From: Ignavibacteriales bacterium
Lineage (GTDB): Bacteria > Bacteroidota > Ignavibacteria > UBA10030
Reading direction: 5' to 3'
Length of the DNA stretch: 41,042 bases
Assembly (NCBI GenBank): GCA_016193365.1
Contig: JACPSI010000064.1
Coordinates: forward strand, 1 to 41,042
The notes beneath the pieces were generated by a model, which saw nothing but the letters and a program-made list of their open reading frames with translations, did no database searches and was not told the origin of the DNA. Every line of letters begins with the position of its first letter. Within the stretch, counting starts at the first letter, position 1. Of this stretch, positions 16,887 through 25,802 are shown piece by piece. Made by a program: the position numbers and the translations under genes.

Positions 16887-18542
16887 TTAAGGCGCCTTCT
16901 TCTGACCATCGAATTCTCCCCACTCGGCTCTTAGCGCATCTGAGATCTCGCCGATTGTGGCGTACTCCTCAACGGCGTTCAGGATCTCAGGGATAACATT
17001 TTTGTCTGTTTTGGCGCTTTCTCGAAGTATCTTCAAAGCCTTCAAGACCATATCATTATTTCGTCTTGCTTTGATTCTGTTCAACCGTTCTACCTGCTTC
17101 ACACGCAAGCTTTCGTCGATTCTCATGATCTCGACCGGTGTTTCTTCATTTTCACCGAACTCATTCATGCCCACGATGATCTTCTCCTTCGCCTCAATGG
17201 CTTTTTGGTACCGATAGGCGCTTTCAGAGATTTCCTTCTGGAAAAATTCCTGTTCAAGTGCTTTGATCGCCCCGCCCATCTTGTCCACCTGGTTGATATA
17301 ACGCCAGACTCTTTGCTCGATCTCATCCGTTAGCTTCTCAAGAAAGTATGACCCTGCCAGCGGATCGACGGTGTCGGCAATACCGGATTCATGTGCGATA
17401 ATCTGCTGCGTCCGCAGAGCGAGACGGGCTGCCTCCTCAGTCGGCAATGCGAGCGCCTCGTCGCGGGAATTTGTGTGCAGTGACTGACACCCGCCAAGAG
17501 CTGCGGCCAGCGCTTGAATGGTCACGCGCACGACATTGTTGTCGATTTGCTGGGCTGTGAGCGTGGCGCCGGCGGTTTGGGCGTGAAACCGAAGTTTCAT
17601 CGTCTCACTCTTCTTCGCGCCAAATCTCTCTTTCATGATTTTCGCCCATACCCTTCGAGCTGCACGGAATTTGCCGATTTCTTCGAAAAAGTTGTTATGT
17701 GCGTTGAAGAAAAATGATATCTGGCTGCCAAACGTGTCGACCTCCAATCCCCGTTGCACCGCCGCTTCGACATAGGCGATCGCATTTGACAACGTAAATG
17801 CCAGTTCTTGAACGGCCGTAGCTCCCGCCTCACGAATATGGTAGCCGCTGACTGAAATCGCATTCCACCTGGGAAGCTCCTTTGAACACCACTCGAAGAT
17901 ATCCGTTACGAGACGAATCGCCGGGCCCGGCGGATAAATGTGCGTTCCCCGGGCGATGTATTCCTTGAGAATATCGTTTTGCACCGTTCCGGAAATCTTC
18001 CGCAGGTTGGCCTCCTGTTTTTTGGCGACGGCAACATACATACAAAGAAGAATTGCGGCTGTGGCATTGATCGTCATCGATGTTGTGATATCTTGCAGCT
18101 TAATGCCGTCAAAAAGAGTTTCCATGTCTGCGAGGGTATCGATCGCAACTCCAACTTTTCCGACCTCCCCCTCAGCCATAGGGTGGTCGGAATCGTAACC
18201 CATTTGCGTCGGAAGGTCAAACGCAACAGACAAGCCCGTCGTGCCATGCTCGCTCAGATAGCGGTAGCGCTTGTTCGATTCCTCCGCCGTGCCAAAGCCG
18301 GCGTATTGACGCATTGTCCAGAATTTTTGACGATACATGCCCGGGTAAATTCCGCGTGTGAAAGGGAATTCTCCTGGGAAGCCGATGTCCTCCTCGTCGC
18401 TACGATCTCCTTGCGTGTAGAGAGGCTGAATTACGATTCCGGAATCAGTCTCGAACTTATCCTGACGCTCTCCCCGAGATTTGGCAGCCTCAAAAGTGTC
18501 TTTTTTCCAGCGTTCAAATTGGTCGTGAGAAGTGGGTTTCAT
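16887..18542 (-). CDS. mutA: Methylmalonyl-CoA mutase, catalytic (large) subunit
   Basis: A 551-residue protein matching the substrate-binding TIM-barrel half of methylmalonyl-CoA mutase (succinyl-CoA/methylmalonyl-CoA interconversion, propionate metabolism). Visible signatures are [112 protein letters not shown] and [20 protein letters not shown]. There is no C-terminal cobalamin-binding domain (no DxHxxG), so a separate small B12-binding subunit must be encoded elsewhere. The length fits the free-standing alpha subunit type. It lies 83 bp downstream of comEC. Confidence 0.94.
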   Translation of the reverse strand: MKPTSHDQFERWKKDTFEAAKSRGERQDKFETDSGIVIQPLYTQGDRSDEEDIGFPGEFPFTRGIYPGMYRQKFWTMRQYAGFGTAEESNKRYRYLSEHGTTGLSVAFDLPTQMGYDSDHPMAEGEVGKVGVAIDTLADMETLFDGIKLQDITTSMTINATAAILLCMYVAVAKKQEANLRKISGTVQNDILKEYIARGTHIYPPGPAIRLVTDIFEWCSKELPRWNAISVSGYHIREAGATAVQELAFTLSNAIAYVEAAVQRGLEVDTFGSQISFFFNAHNNFFEEIGKFRAARRVWAKIMKERFGAKKSETMKLRFHAQTAGATLTAQQIDNNVVRVTIQALAAALGGCQSLHTNSRDEALALPTEEAARLALRTQQIIAHESGIADTVDPLAGSYFLEKLTDEIEQRVWRYINQVDKMGGAIKALEQEFFQKEISESAYRYQKAIEAKEKIIVGMNEFGENEETPVEIMRIDESLRVKQVERLNRIKARRNNDMVLKALKILRESAKTDKNVIPEILNAVEEYATIGEISDALRAEWGEFDGQKKAP

Positions 18543-18625
18543 GGGGTAACCAGCATGTTGGTGAGTATCGTTGTGCGGCGTGTGAGAAGTTACAGAAGAT
18601 GCTCTGGAATTTCAACTGCTGTCGT

Positions 18626-21028
18626 CTATCGCCAATTCACGTGTCTCCATTGAGTACCGTCAGATTCCAGAATAATGGCGCCTTTTTGATCTGTGCGAAG
18701 AACGTTTGATCCAAGGGAGGAGAGTCGATGCATAACTTCACTCGAAGGATGACGGAATTTGTTTTTTACTCCGACCGATACCAGCGAGAATTGCGGCGAG
18801 ATAGTTCTCACGAATTCTTCGCCTGAGCTTGTAACACTTCCGTGATGGCCGGCTTTCAACACCTGGCTCGAAAGGAATCCTTCAAACCTTCGAATAAGCT
18901 TCTCCTCCGTTTCCAACTCTGCGTCTCCTGTGAGAAGCACTGAGGTCGTTCCATACACGACCTTTAACACGAGTGAAGAGTTGTTCTCATTCGAAGAACT
19001 ATCCTCGGGAAGTCGGGGATGAAGTATGTATATTCTCGTCGATGCATCGAGCATGAGTTGCATACCCGAACTCTGTCTTAGTGTGGTTATACCCAATTGC
19101 TGAGCATACATTATCCACTGTCTGTATGAACCTGAATCAGGAGAGGACATGCCCTCCACGATGTTGCCAACGTTAAAGTGTTTAATGATTGCAGAAATTC
19201 CTCCATAGTGGTCGGCATGCGGATGAGATATAAGCAGGGCATCGAGGGATCTAATTCCATGTCTCTTTAAGAACGGAACCACCACGGCTTCTCCTGCGTC
19301 ATACCGCAACGATGTCGGCCCGGCGTCGATGAGCATTCTTTTGTCATTCGGAAACTCGATGAGCACCGCATCTCCCTGTCCAACATCTAACATGGTCATC
19401 CGGAGTTTGCCGCGCTCGTTTCCGAAGGCCTCCGCATAAATAAAAAAATTCGCCACGACCAACGGAACTATCATCGCAATTTTGAGCACCGATTTGTTCT
19501 TCGGGTTGAACATAGCAGCGAGGAAGAGAAAATACAATACGGCAGCTGGGAGCGACATCCCCGACGTTTCGATGTAAGCCAACGGCACGGAAGCAGCCGC
19601 CTTCACAAATCCGAGCAGAAACGCAACAAGAAGGTCGTTCAGGGCTGCATAAGATTCAGCGACGAAATCACTCAGAGTCGAGAAAACGACGACTGTAAAA
19701 CCAAGTACCGTGTTGATGCCGCTGAGGGGCACAACAACAAGGTTCGCCAACAAAGAGATGAGAGAAATTTTTCCAAAGTAATATGCGCTGAAAGGCAACG
19801 TCCCCAGCTGGGCGGCAAGCGAAACGGCAAACAATTTCAGGACAAAGTCTATTCCCTTCACCTCCTCCAGCCAATCTGGAATTTTCTCGATAAGCCGGCT
19901 GAGAATCGGATAGAAATACACTATGGAAAACACCGCGGCAAAGGAAAGCTGGAAGCCCACATCGAACAGGTAATTGGTATCCCAGAGCAGGAGGATCACT
20001 CCTGAAGCGCTCAGTGAGTTGTAAATGTCCGTCTTCCTCTCAATGGACATGCCAACGAGAATAACGATGGCCATGATGGTCGCCCGCATGACGGATGGAC
20101 TCATTCCCGTGATAACCATGTAGAAAAGCAACCCCAGGATTGCCGCCACCGTCACTGTTCTCTTGGAGAAACGAAAGAAACCAAAGAACGAATAGAACAT
20201 CAGAGCTACGACTGCCACATTCGACCCTGAGACCGCCAGGATATGTATCGTCCCCGTGTCCATGAATGATTGTTTCATTTCCAGCGAAATATCTTCCCGA
20301 TAGCCGAGAGCAACGCCTTTGATAAAACTTGCGTGTTCCTGCGTATGGAATCGGTCGATAATTCTTAGGAGAAACTTTTGCGTTCGGGCAACAAGCTTTT
20401 GAAACGAGAAATTACCCGTATTCACCACTCTCAGGACCGCGTCCTTCTCAATCCCAAGAACGCCATGGATATCATTCAGCTCCAGATATCTGCCGTAGTC
20501 AAACTCTCCTGGATTTCGCGGGCGCGGCATACGCTTGAGAAATCCGTCGAACGCAATCAAAGCGCCAAACTCGAGACTGTCCAAAATGGGCGTCGTGACA
20601 GATTTCCTTGCCATGACGAGGAACCGGCGTTCAAGCTGCTGAAGCCCTCCTTTTTCCCTGTGCAGAAAGGACGACTTTATCATGAACCGATGAAATTCTC
20701 CCTGTGGAATCAGGCCGCCGTCTATAACACCGAGGACAACCACCGGTTCTTCGAAACCAACAGGTTCAATGATTTTCGCCTGAACGCGCTCACGATGGAA
20801 TTGATGAAGTGTAAATCCGAGGGCAATGACGCTCGCATGCAGCCCAACAGAGGCCATGCGACGATATTTTGTCCGCAAACTCGATACGAGGGTAATCAAA
20901 TAAATTCCAATCGTGAGCTGAAACACCAAACCGCTTGCCAACTCCGTTACATGGGCAAGGAGAATTCCCAAAACCAGCAGCGCCATCAGACGGACGGCGG
21001 GCCTTCGTGAGAATATCGGCTCACTCAT
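18626..21028 (-). CDS. comEC: ComEC/Rec2 competence DNA-uptake channel
   Basis: An 800-residue membrane protein. Two to three N-terminal helices and a DUF4131-like soluble region precede the Competence domain (KGVALGYREDISLEMKQSFM, HILAVSGSNVAVVALMF) with multiple transmembrane segments. A C-terminal metallo-beta-lactamase fold from about residue 540 (MLDVGQGDAVLIEFPNDKRM, HPHADHYGG at about 600, LKAGHHGSVTSS) is the proposed nuclease that degrades one DNA strand. All metal-binding motifs look intact. The ATG at 21028 overlaps the upstream gene's stop by 8 bp. Implies natural transformation capability, though pilus and comEA genes are not in view. Confidence 0.94.
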   Translation of the reverse strand: MSEPIFSRRPAVRLMALLVLGILLAHVTELASGLVFQLTIGIYLITLVSSLRTKYRRMASVGLHASVIALGFTLHQFHRERVQAKIIEPVGFEEPVVVLGVIDGGLIPQGEFHRFMIKSSFLHREKGGLQQLERRFLVMARKSVTTPILDSLEFGALIAFDGFLKRMPRPRNPGEFDYGRYLELNDIHGVLGIEKDAVLRVVNTGNFSFQKLVARTQKFLLRIIDRFHTQEHASFIKGVALGYREDISLEMKQSFMDTGTIHILAVSGSNVAVVALMFYSFFGFFRFSKRTVTVAAILGLLFYMVITGMSPSVMRATIMAIVILVGMSIERKTDIYNSLSASGVILLLWDTNYLFDVGFQLSFAAVFSIVYFYPILSRLIEKIPDWLEEVKGIDFVLKLFAVSLAAQLGTLPFSAYYFGKISLISLLANLVVVPLSGINTVLGFTVVVFSTLSDFVAESYAALNDLLVAFLLGFVKAAASVPLAYIETSGMSLPAAVLYFLFLAAMFNPKNKSVLKIAMIVPLVVANFFIYAEAFGNERGKLRMTMLDVGQGDAVLIEFPNDKRMLIDAGPTSLRYDAGEAVVVPFLKRHGIRSLDALLISHPHADHYGGISAIIKHFNVGNIVEGMSSPDSGSYRQWIMYAQQLGITTLRQSSGMQLMLDASTRIYILHPRLPEDSSSNENNSSLVLKVVYGTTSVLLTGDAELETEEKLIRRFEGFLSSQVLKAGHHGSVTSSGEEFVRTISPQFSLVSVGVKNKFRHPSSEVMHRLSSLGSNVLRTDQKGAIILESDGTQWRHVNWR

Positions 21029-21944
21029 GGTCTAAGAGTATCGAGAGAATAGCCGGAGAAATATGCGTGAGATTTTTCACGTTCGAGAGAAACTGACGGC
21101 GCTTCTTGCCGATGGCAATACAAGGGACCTGATTCCTTGTGTGTGATTTCGTCGAAAGATCCTCCAGGTTACCGTGGTCGCTGATCATCACAAGAAGCGA
21201 ATTCTCAAAATCGAAACGGGAAAGAACTCCACCAAGAAATTGATCGAATTTTTCAAGTGTCTCTACTCCAAATTCCATTTTCTGACTATGTCCAGCATGG
21301 TCTGTCAGCCAGTACTCAAAGAGCGTGAAATCATACTGCTCTGCAATGCCCCAGAAATGGCGGCCCGCTTCTTCCGCTGAAATCGGATTGACGTCGCGGT
21401 GACCCAGGTCCGACCATTTTTCTCTTGTCAGCTCTGCCGAAACGGCTTCGTTCTTTTTCAATGATTCGGCTGTGCGTAACGGAACTCCCGCCATCATGCA
21501 AGAGAGCGTGGTCACCGTCAGCCTTCGTGTTCCTGAATTCGTGTAGTCGAAGAATCTCTGTGGAAAAGCATTGGCAAACGACACGGTTTTCTTTAGGTCT
21601 TTGAGTCGACGAAAAATATTCCTGCCTTCGATGATCGGCCTTAAGGACGAGGGTGGAAAGGGCCCAAAATGTCTTCCAAAAACTTTCGGCCCGTTGACGC
21701 CTGTGAAAATCGCTGTCTGGCCCGTCCCGCTCTGTGGAAGCCCGGAAACTCCGAGCGTTGCATTCACGGGAATGCAGTCCGCTACATTTCCTTTGAAGGA
21801 TTTTCGTCCCCGATGAGGAAGGTCACCTCCGAGGATAGATTGAATGTTGGGAAGTTTGGCTGCAAAGAAGGGGTTGACCGTCGAATTTTTTTTTCCAATG
21901 CCGACGCCGTCGAGGAAGAGGAGGAGAACACGCACAGTGTGCAA
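21021..21944 (-). CDS. Metalloenzyme-superfamily protein (phosphomutase/alkaline-phosphatase fold)
   Basis: A 307-residue protein of the alkaline phosphatase/phosphopentomutase/cofactor-independent phosphoglycerate mutase superfamily. Metal-ligand motifs seen are FLDGVGIG at the N-terminus, the ASP/Thr-type QSGTGQTAIFTGVNGP, LTDHAGHSQ, SDHGNLEDLSTKSHTRNQVP. The chain is shorter than iPGM (about 510) and lacks its large inserted domain; it is a compact form found in several Bacteroidota and thermophiles whose substrate is not established. It lies 5 bp after dtd and overlaps comEC by 8 bp. Confidence 0.82.
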   Translation of the reverse strand: MHTVRVLLLFLDGVGIGKKNSTVNPFFAAKLPNIQSILGGDLPHRGRKSFKGNVADCIPVNATLGVSGLPQSGTGQTAIFTGVNGPKVFGRHFGPFPPSSLRPIIEGRNIFRRLKDLKKTVSFANAFPQRFFDYTNSGTRRLTVTTLSCMMAGVPLRTAESLKKNEAVSAELTREKWSDLGHRDVNPISAEEAGRHFWGIAEQYDFTLFEYWLTDHAGHSQKMEFGVETLEKFDQFLGGVLSRFDFENSLLVMISDHGNLEDLSTKSHTRNQVPCIAIGKKRRQFLSNVKNLTHISPAILSILLDHE

Positions 21945-21949
21945 GGCTA

Positions 21950-22423
21950 TTATGTTGGAGAGTCGGCTTGAGAGGAAAGCTTACTCTCGAGCGTTATTGT
22001 CACAGGCCCATCATTCACCAGCTCCACGTCCATCATCTCCCGAAAAACGCCCGAAGCCACTTTCTCTTTTCCAAGGAGATGCGTGAGTTCATCGACAAAG
22101 TGGTGATAGAGTTTTTCGGCGACTTCGGGTGGTGCAGCCTGTGTATAATTTGGCCTGGTTCCTTTTCGCGTGTCCGCGTAGACCGTAAACTGAGAAACAA
22201 CCATTGCTGATCCCTGCACATCGCGAACCGAAAGATTCATTTTTCCCTGAGCGTCATCGAATACTCTCAGCGAAGCGCATCGTTCAGCCAGGTACTTGGC
22301 ATCATTCGGAATGTCTCCGTTTTTCACTCCGAGGAAAATGAGGATTCCTTTCTCGATGGAACTATGCACCTCTCCCTGAATCCGGACGGAACAATGTCGG
22401 ACGCGCTGAAGCACTGCACGCAT
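21950..22423 (-). CDS. dtd: D-aminoacyl-tRNA deacylase
   Basis: DTD removes mischarged D-amino acids and glycine from tRNA. The 157-residue protein has both active-site motifs: SQFTVYADTRKGTRPNYTQA (SQFTL-type) and NDGPVTITLES, where the Gly-cisPro pair gives chiral rejection. The N-terminus MRAVLQRVRHCSVRIQGEV is standard. Length is slightly longer than the usual 145 because of a short polar tail. It sits 10 bp downstream of prmC. Confidence 0.95.
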   Translation of the reverse strand: MRAVLQRVRHCSVRIQGEVHSSIEKGILIFLGVKNGDIPNDAKYLAERCASLRVFDDAQGKMNLSVRDVQGSAMVVSQFTVYADTRKGTRPNYTQAAPPEVAEKLYHHFVDELTHLLGKEKVASGVFREMMDVELVNDGPVTITLESKLSSQADSPT

Positions 22424-22433
22424 GGAGAATCAG

Positions 22434-23351
22434 CTAGTTTGAAAAGGAAGGGTTTCGTGATTTGGCACGACGGCTACCGATCACCACCCTATCGGTACCC
22501 TGGAGGTCTTGCACCACAGAAATATCTTCAAACGCGTTTTGAGACATCAACTCTGCAACTTCTCCCGCACACCCGTCTCCAGCTTCAACGAGAGCCAACC
22601 CTTTGTCGACCAGCAAATACGGCGAGAGCTCAAATATCCTACGATAAAACTCAAACCCGTCGTGGGAATCTGTTGTGGCGCTTCTTGGCTCATAGTCCTT
22701 TACCTCCGGACGAAGCGTTTCCCATTCATCGGGGGCAACATAGGGGGGATTGCTGACGAGAATATCGAATCGGCGTAGCAGGAGTTGGTCCAACGGCTCG
22801 AAAATATCCATTTCTTTCAGGTCGATCACCGGCTGAAGGCCATGTTCCTCGATGTTCTTGCGCGCAACGTCCAGAGCAGCTGCGCTGTTATCAACACTCG
22901 TGACGCGAACGTTTTTGAGATATTTCCCAAGAGCGATGGCGATGTTGCCGCTTCCCGTCCCGAGGTCGAGGATATGAATCTTGCTCCCGCCCTGAATGTT
23001 ATTGCACGCCATGATGGTTTGTTCTACCAGCGTCTCGGTCTCCGGCCTGGGAATGAGCACCCGAGCATCAACTTTCATCTGTAAGCCCATGAAGCTCGTC
23101 ACTCCAAGTATATACTGGACCGGTTCGTGTCTCAACCGGCGCTCATACAAGACGCGGAACTGTTCCATCTCCGCTTGCGTGACAGACTTATCGAAGTTTG
23201 TGTAAAGCTCTATGCGCTGGCAGCGAAGGGCGTGTGAAAGGAGTAACTCTACATTCAATCTCGCTTCATCAAAGCCTCTTTTCTGCAAGAGAGAAATGGC
23301 AGACTTCATCAGTCCCCTGACGGTCCAGATGCGATCTTGCTCTTCTGTCAT
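22434..23351 (-). CDS. prmC: Release factor glutamine methyltransferase
   Basis: PrmC (HemK) methylates the GGQ glutamine of RF1/RF2. The product has the N-terminal helical domain (TVRGLMKSAISLLQKRGFDE), PVQYILGVTSFMGLQMKVD, RVLIPRPETETLVE, the SAM motif ILDLGTGSGNIAIALGK, and the catalytic FDILVSNPPYVAP. The start is set at the ATG at 23351 (305 residues), 10 bp after the upstream gene; a longer in-frame extension would run inside that gene and has no match to the family. Confidence 0.94.
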   Translation of the reverse strand: MTEEQDRIWTVRGLMKSAISLLQKRGFDEARLNVELLLSHALRCQRIELYTNFDKSVTQAEMEQFRVLYERRLRHEPVQYILGVTSFMGLQMKVDARVLIPRPETETLVEQTIMACNNIQGGSKIHILDLGTGSGNIAIALGKYLKNVRVTSVDNSAAALDVARKNIEEHGLQPVIDLKEMDIFEPLDQLLLRRFDILVSNPPYVAPDEWETLRPEVKDYEPRSATTDSHDGFEFYRRIFELSPYLLVDKGLALVEAGDGCAGEVAELMSQNAFEDISVVQDLQGTDRVVIGSRRAKSRNPSFSN

Positions 23352-23361
23352 AAGAAAACTC

Positions 23362-23886
23362 TCAGCGGGATTTTCTGAGTGTTTTTCGCGTGGAGCGTTT
23401 GCGATGGGCGGATGGTAATCCGTTGCGTGGATGATTTTTGGAGGCGTGCTTCGTCTTTCCTTCGGCAATCTGACTTGAACGTTGTGAAAGCGTATCCGAA
23501 AAGACTTTTGTCAAGCCGTGCGAGACTGGAAGGTCACTCTCGTCTTCAGTCTCAGGCTCCTCGACATCAAACTCGCCGGCAAACTTCACCTTTCGGAGCT
23601 TTACGCGGTCTTCACCAAAAAAACCAAGACTTTCGAGTTCAAGCTCTTCCACATCTCGGTCATTATGCGGGAGTGTAACCGTCTCGACGATGCTTTCATG
23701 GGCAGGGACAAATTCAAACCGGGTATCTGCTTCCAACATCGTGGTAAAATCTGCTATGGAAGGTACTTCGAACCTTTGCTGTTTGGAGTGTTTCACAACC
23801 TCGTGCCATACGGTTTTTACCGGCACGATGACTTCTTTGTGGGCGGCGAGGACTCTTTCGGCTTCGGAGAGACAACGCTCGTACAT
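23362..23886 (-). CDS. Unknown protein with possible winged-helix N-terminus and basic tail
   Basis: A 174-residue protein I do not recognise. ATG at 23886 has GGAG seven bases upstream. The first 60 residues (AERVLAAHKEVIVPVKTVWH, EVVKHSKQQRFEVPSIADFT, TMLEADTRFEFVP) look like an HTH of the kind found in HARE-HTH or RNA polymerase delta-type domains, by pattern only. An acidic middle (ELELESLGFFGE, EEPETEDESD) leads to a strongly basic tail ending HRKRSTRKTLRKSR. This acidic-then-basic layout suggests nucleic acid binding. It lies 48 bp after the MFS gene and 10 bp before prmC, so it is expressed with translation-related genes. Confidence 0.6.
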   Translation of the reverse strand: MYERCLSEAERVLAAHKEVIVPVKTVWHEVVKHSKQQRFEVPSIADFTTMLEADTRFEFVPAHESIVETVTLPHNDRDVEELELESLGFFGEDRVKLRKVKFAGEFDVEEPETEDESDLPVSHGLTKVFSDTLSQRSSQIAEGKTKHASKNHPRNGLPSAHRKRSTRKTLRKSR

Positions 23887-23934
23887 GCAGAAACTCCAAA
23901 CGTGGTGGTTAAAGAAGCTCGGAAGAATGTAAAA

Positions 23935-25182
23935 CTATTTCGAGGAAAGCGCAAGTTTTGACGGACGCGGATCCGACGTCGCTTGCAACACCAGGAGGCC
24001 AGCTCCCGTGAACACGACACCGGAAAGGAAGACGGCGTCATACCCAACCTGCTCGACTGCCCAACCTCCAAGAAGACTGAATGCGTACCAGGGCGCCAAC
24101 CAGGCGTTCATGAAGCCGACATACATCGGCCTCTCATTTACCGGCGCGCAATCCACTGCGAAATTGTACCTCGTCATCATTTCAAGGCTGAGATTGATCC
24201 CCACCAAAATGAAGACAGGAAAAAAATACACGAGGCTTGAACTCAAGAAAGCAACGAGGGACGCAAGCCCAACGACAGCCCCGCATATCAGCAATACGAA
24301 CCGATGGCCATAACGGTCCGCAAGCATACCGAGGGATACACCGCTGACGATCTGGGTAATGACAATGGTCAATGTGAACCACCCTACATATGATTCGCTG
24401 ACTGAAAACCTGCTCATAGCTGCACTGAGAAAGAACCCCACCGGAGTAAGCCCAATCGTCAAAAGCGCAGATGAAAAAAGAAATCTTCTGAAAGTTCGGT
24501 TGTTTTTGAGAATTGACATGATCCGGTGAAACATATCCGTCAAAGGGGATCCAAGTTCAACCTGAGATTCCTCCGATTCCACAAGTCTTTTTTGCAAAAA
24601 AAGCGAAATGAACTGGAAACAGAACACGACCACAATGACTGCCGAATAATTAAACGGGAATGCCCATGTTGCCAGGAAGAAGGTAAGGAGGGAACCATTG
24701 ACCAGCCCAAGAAGCGCGCCAAAAGAAGTGCGTAAACCCATGAGTTTTCCCCGATCCTTGTCTTTTGTCGTTTTTGCTACGAGGTCGAACCATGCGGGGG
24801 ATGCAATACCGGAGATAACCTGATTCAGCGTAAAAATAACGATGAGTAAGACCAGCGCACCGCGTGGATAATCCTGGCCAAACACAGCAATGGCAATAGC
24901 CAGAAGTAATATGAATCCTCGCTGTATGAAACCGAAAAATATAACAGTTGGTTTGCGATAAGCCTTCGTTCTTACAAAATGCGGGGACAGTACCTGGGGC
25001 AACAGGAATGCAAGATACACCATGACCGGGAACGCCCCAACGACAACGTTATTTCCGCCCAGTTTTAAGATCAGAGCGGGAAAGAAAACCGGTGCATAGA
25101 GTATCGAATGTGTGCTGAGATAGAGGCCTCCTTCGAGCAGGTGAAACCGGAAGTTCTTTTTATATGTTGTCGTTGAATCCAT
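23935..25182 (-). CDS. MFS transporter
   Basis: A 415-residue major facilitator superfamily permease with about 12 hydrophobic segments and a central charged loop (about residues 205-225). Loop motifs include TTKDKDRGKLMGLRTSFGAL and the A-like motif GMLADRYGHRFVLL. It falls in the general drug/metabolite-exporter-like group; the substrate is unknown. The ATG at 25182 is only about 12 nt beyond the T-run of an intrinsic terminator and has no SD sequence, so expression probably depends on read-through from the receiver-domain gene. Confidence 0.85.
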   Translation of the reverse strand: MDSTTTYKKNFRFHLLEGGLYLSTHSILYAPVFFPALILKLGGNNVVVGAFPVMVYLAFLLPQVLSPHFVRTKAYRKPTVIFFGFIQRGFILLLAIAIAVFGQDYPRGALVLLIVIFTLNQVISGIASPAWFDLVAKTTKDKDRGKLMGLRTSFGALLGLVNGSLLTFFLATWAFPFNYSAVIVVVFCFQFISLFLQKRLVESEESQVELGSPLTDMFHRIMSILKNNRTFRRFLFSSALLTIGLTPVGFFLSAAMSRFSVSESYVGWFTLTIVITQIVSGVSLGMLADRYGHRFVLLICGAVVGLASLVAFLSSSLVYFFPVFILVGINLSLEMMTRYNFAVDCAPVNERPMYVGFMNAWLAPWYAFSLLGGWAVEQVGYDAVFLSGVVFTGAGLLVLQATSDPRPSKLALSSK

Positions 25183-25192
25183 CGTTAAGGCA

Positions 25193-25222
25193 CAAAAAAA
25201 AGGTCACCTGAGGCGACCTTTA
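25193..25222 (-). terminator. Intrinsic terminator just before the MFS start
   Basis: Minus-strand stem AAGGTCGCC / GGTGACCTT (9 bp with one G-U pair, loop TCA) followed by eight T. It ends the receiver-domain transcript, but lies immediately upstream of the MFS start codon. Confidence 0.88.
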
Positions 25223-25228
25223 CTTAGG

Positions 25229-25280
25229 AAGAAGCAACGCTTCTTAAAGAAAAATCACAAGCAGAAGCGTCGCATCTGCT
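25229..25280 (-). promoter_or_regulatory. Tandem and alternative hairpins upstream of the terminator
   Basis: On the minus strand AGCAGATGCGACGCTTCTGCT (25280-25260, split here as AGCAGA..TCTGCT arms) and AAGAAGC-GTT-GCTTCTT (25245-25229) each form a hairpin. The segments GCGACGCTTCT and AGAAGCGTTGC can instead pair with each other over 11 bp (one G-U), excluding both. The GCGAC of the first hairpin is also complementary to GTCGC in the terminator's 5' arm. This arrangement is attenuator-like. Confidence 0.4.
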
Positions 25281-25290
25281 TTTCACAAGT

Positions 25291-25698
25291 TTATTTCTTT
25301 TTCATCTTGTCGGCGAAAAGTGAAGCCACATTTTCTATATCATAGCCCACCTTGGGCAGGTAAACTCCCCCAAATTTTTCGACCATCGCTTTTAACGTAT
25401 CGTATGCATCCGCGCTGCAGAAAAAAACCGGTGTCGACTTGTTCGGCCCTTCCTTTTTGGCAAGTTGCAACAGTGCGATTCCGGGAAGATGTCCCTTGAG
25501 GCTGGTATCCTTGAAATCATTATCGAGGATAATCAGGTTAAACGTTTCACCCTTGATTTTTTGCCATGTTTCAACACTTGTGGCGGTCTCGACAATGGCG
25601 ATTTCATCCTCCAGAATAGCCGTGGCCACTTCGAGGGCAAACCCATGGGATTTCCGTTGTCCTTCGTCGTCGTCCGCAACCAGGACTTTATAGGGCAT
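25291..25698 (-). CDS. Stand-alone response-regulator receiver domain
   Basis: A 135-residue CheY-like protein without an output domain. The acidic pocket is DDDE (residues 9-12), the phospho-acceptor Asp59 sits in LIILDNDF, the Thr/Ser switch in PVFFCSADA and the conserved Lys in YLPKVG. There is an insertion (KDTSLKGHLPG) after the phosphorylation site. No histidine kinase is nearby, so the partner is unknown. The gene is followed by hairpins and a terminator before the MFS gene. Confidence 0.88.
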   Translation of the reverse strand: MPYKVLVADDDEGQRKSHGFALEVATAILEDEIAIVETATSVETWQKIKGETFNLIILDNDFKDTSLKGHLPGIALLQLAKKEGPNKSTPVFFCSADAYDTLKAMVEKFGGVYLPKVGYDIENVASLFADKMKKK

Positions 25699-25749
25699 TG
25701 ATATGTCGTTCTTTCAGCTGACTTCTGCTTTTGCTTTAATCAAACGAAG

Positions 25750-25757
25750 CAAACTTA
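25750..25757 (-). promoter_or_regulatory. Possible Bacteroidota-type -7 box for the receiver gene
   Basis: TAAGTTTG on the minus strand fits TAnnTTTG, with TTG-rich sequence about 20 bases upstream. It lies 52 bp before the receiver start in the 104-bp gap after the amidohydrolase. Single short match; tentative. Confidence 0.25.
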
Positions 25758-25802
25758 CAAATAATTGAATGCAAAAACAACATCGAATATTCTACGCAGC
25801 CT

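Noticed and set aside
17940-18653. 237-codon plus-strand frame
   Set aside because: Antisense to the methylmalonyl-CoA mutase 5' end and comEC 3' end; composition is not protein-like.
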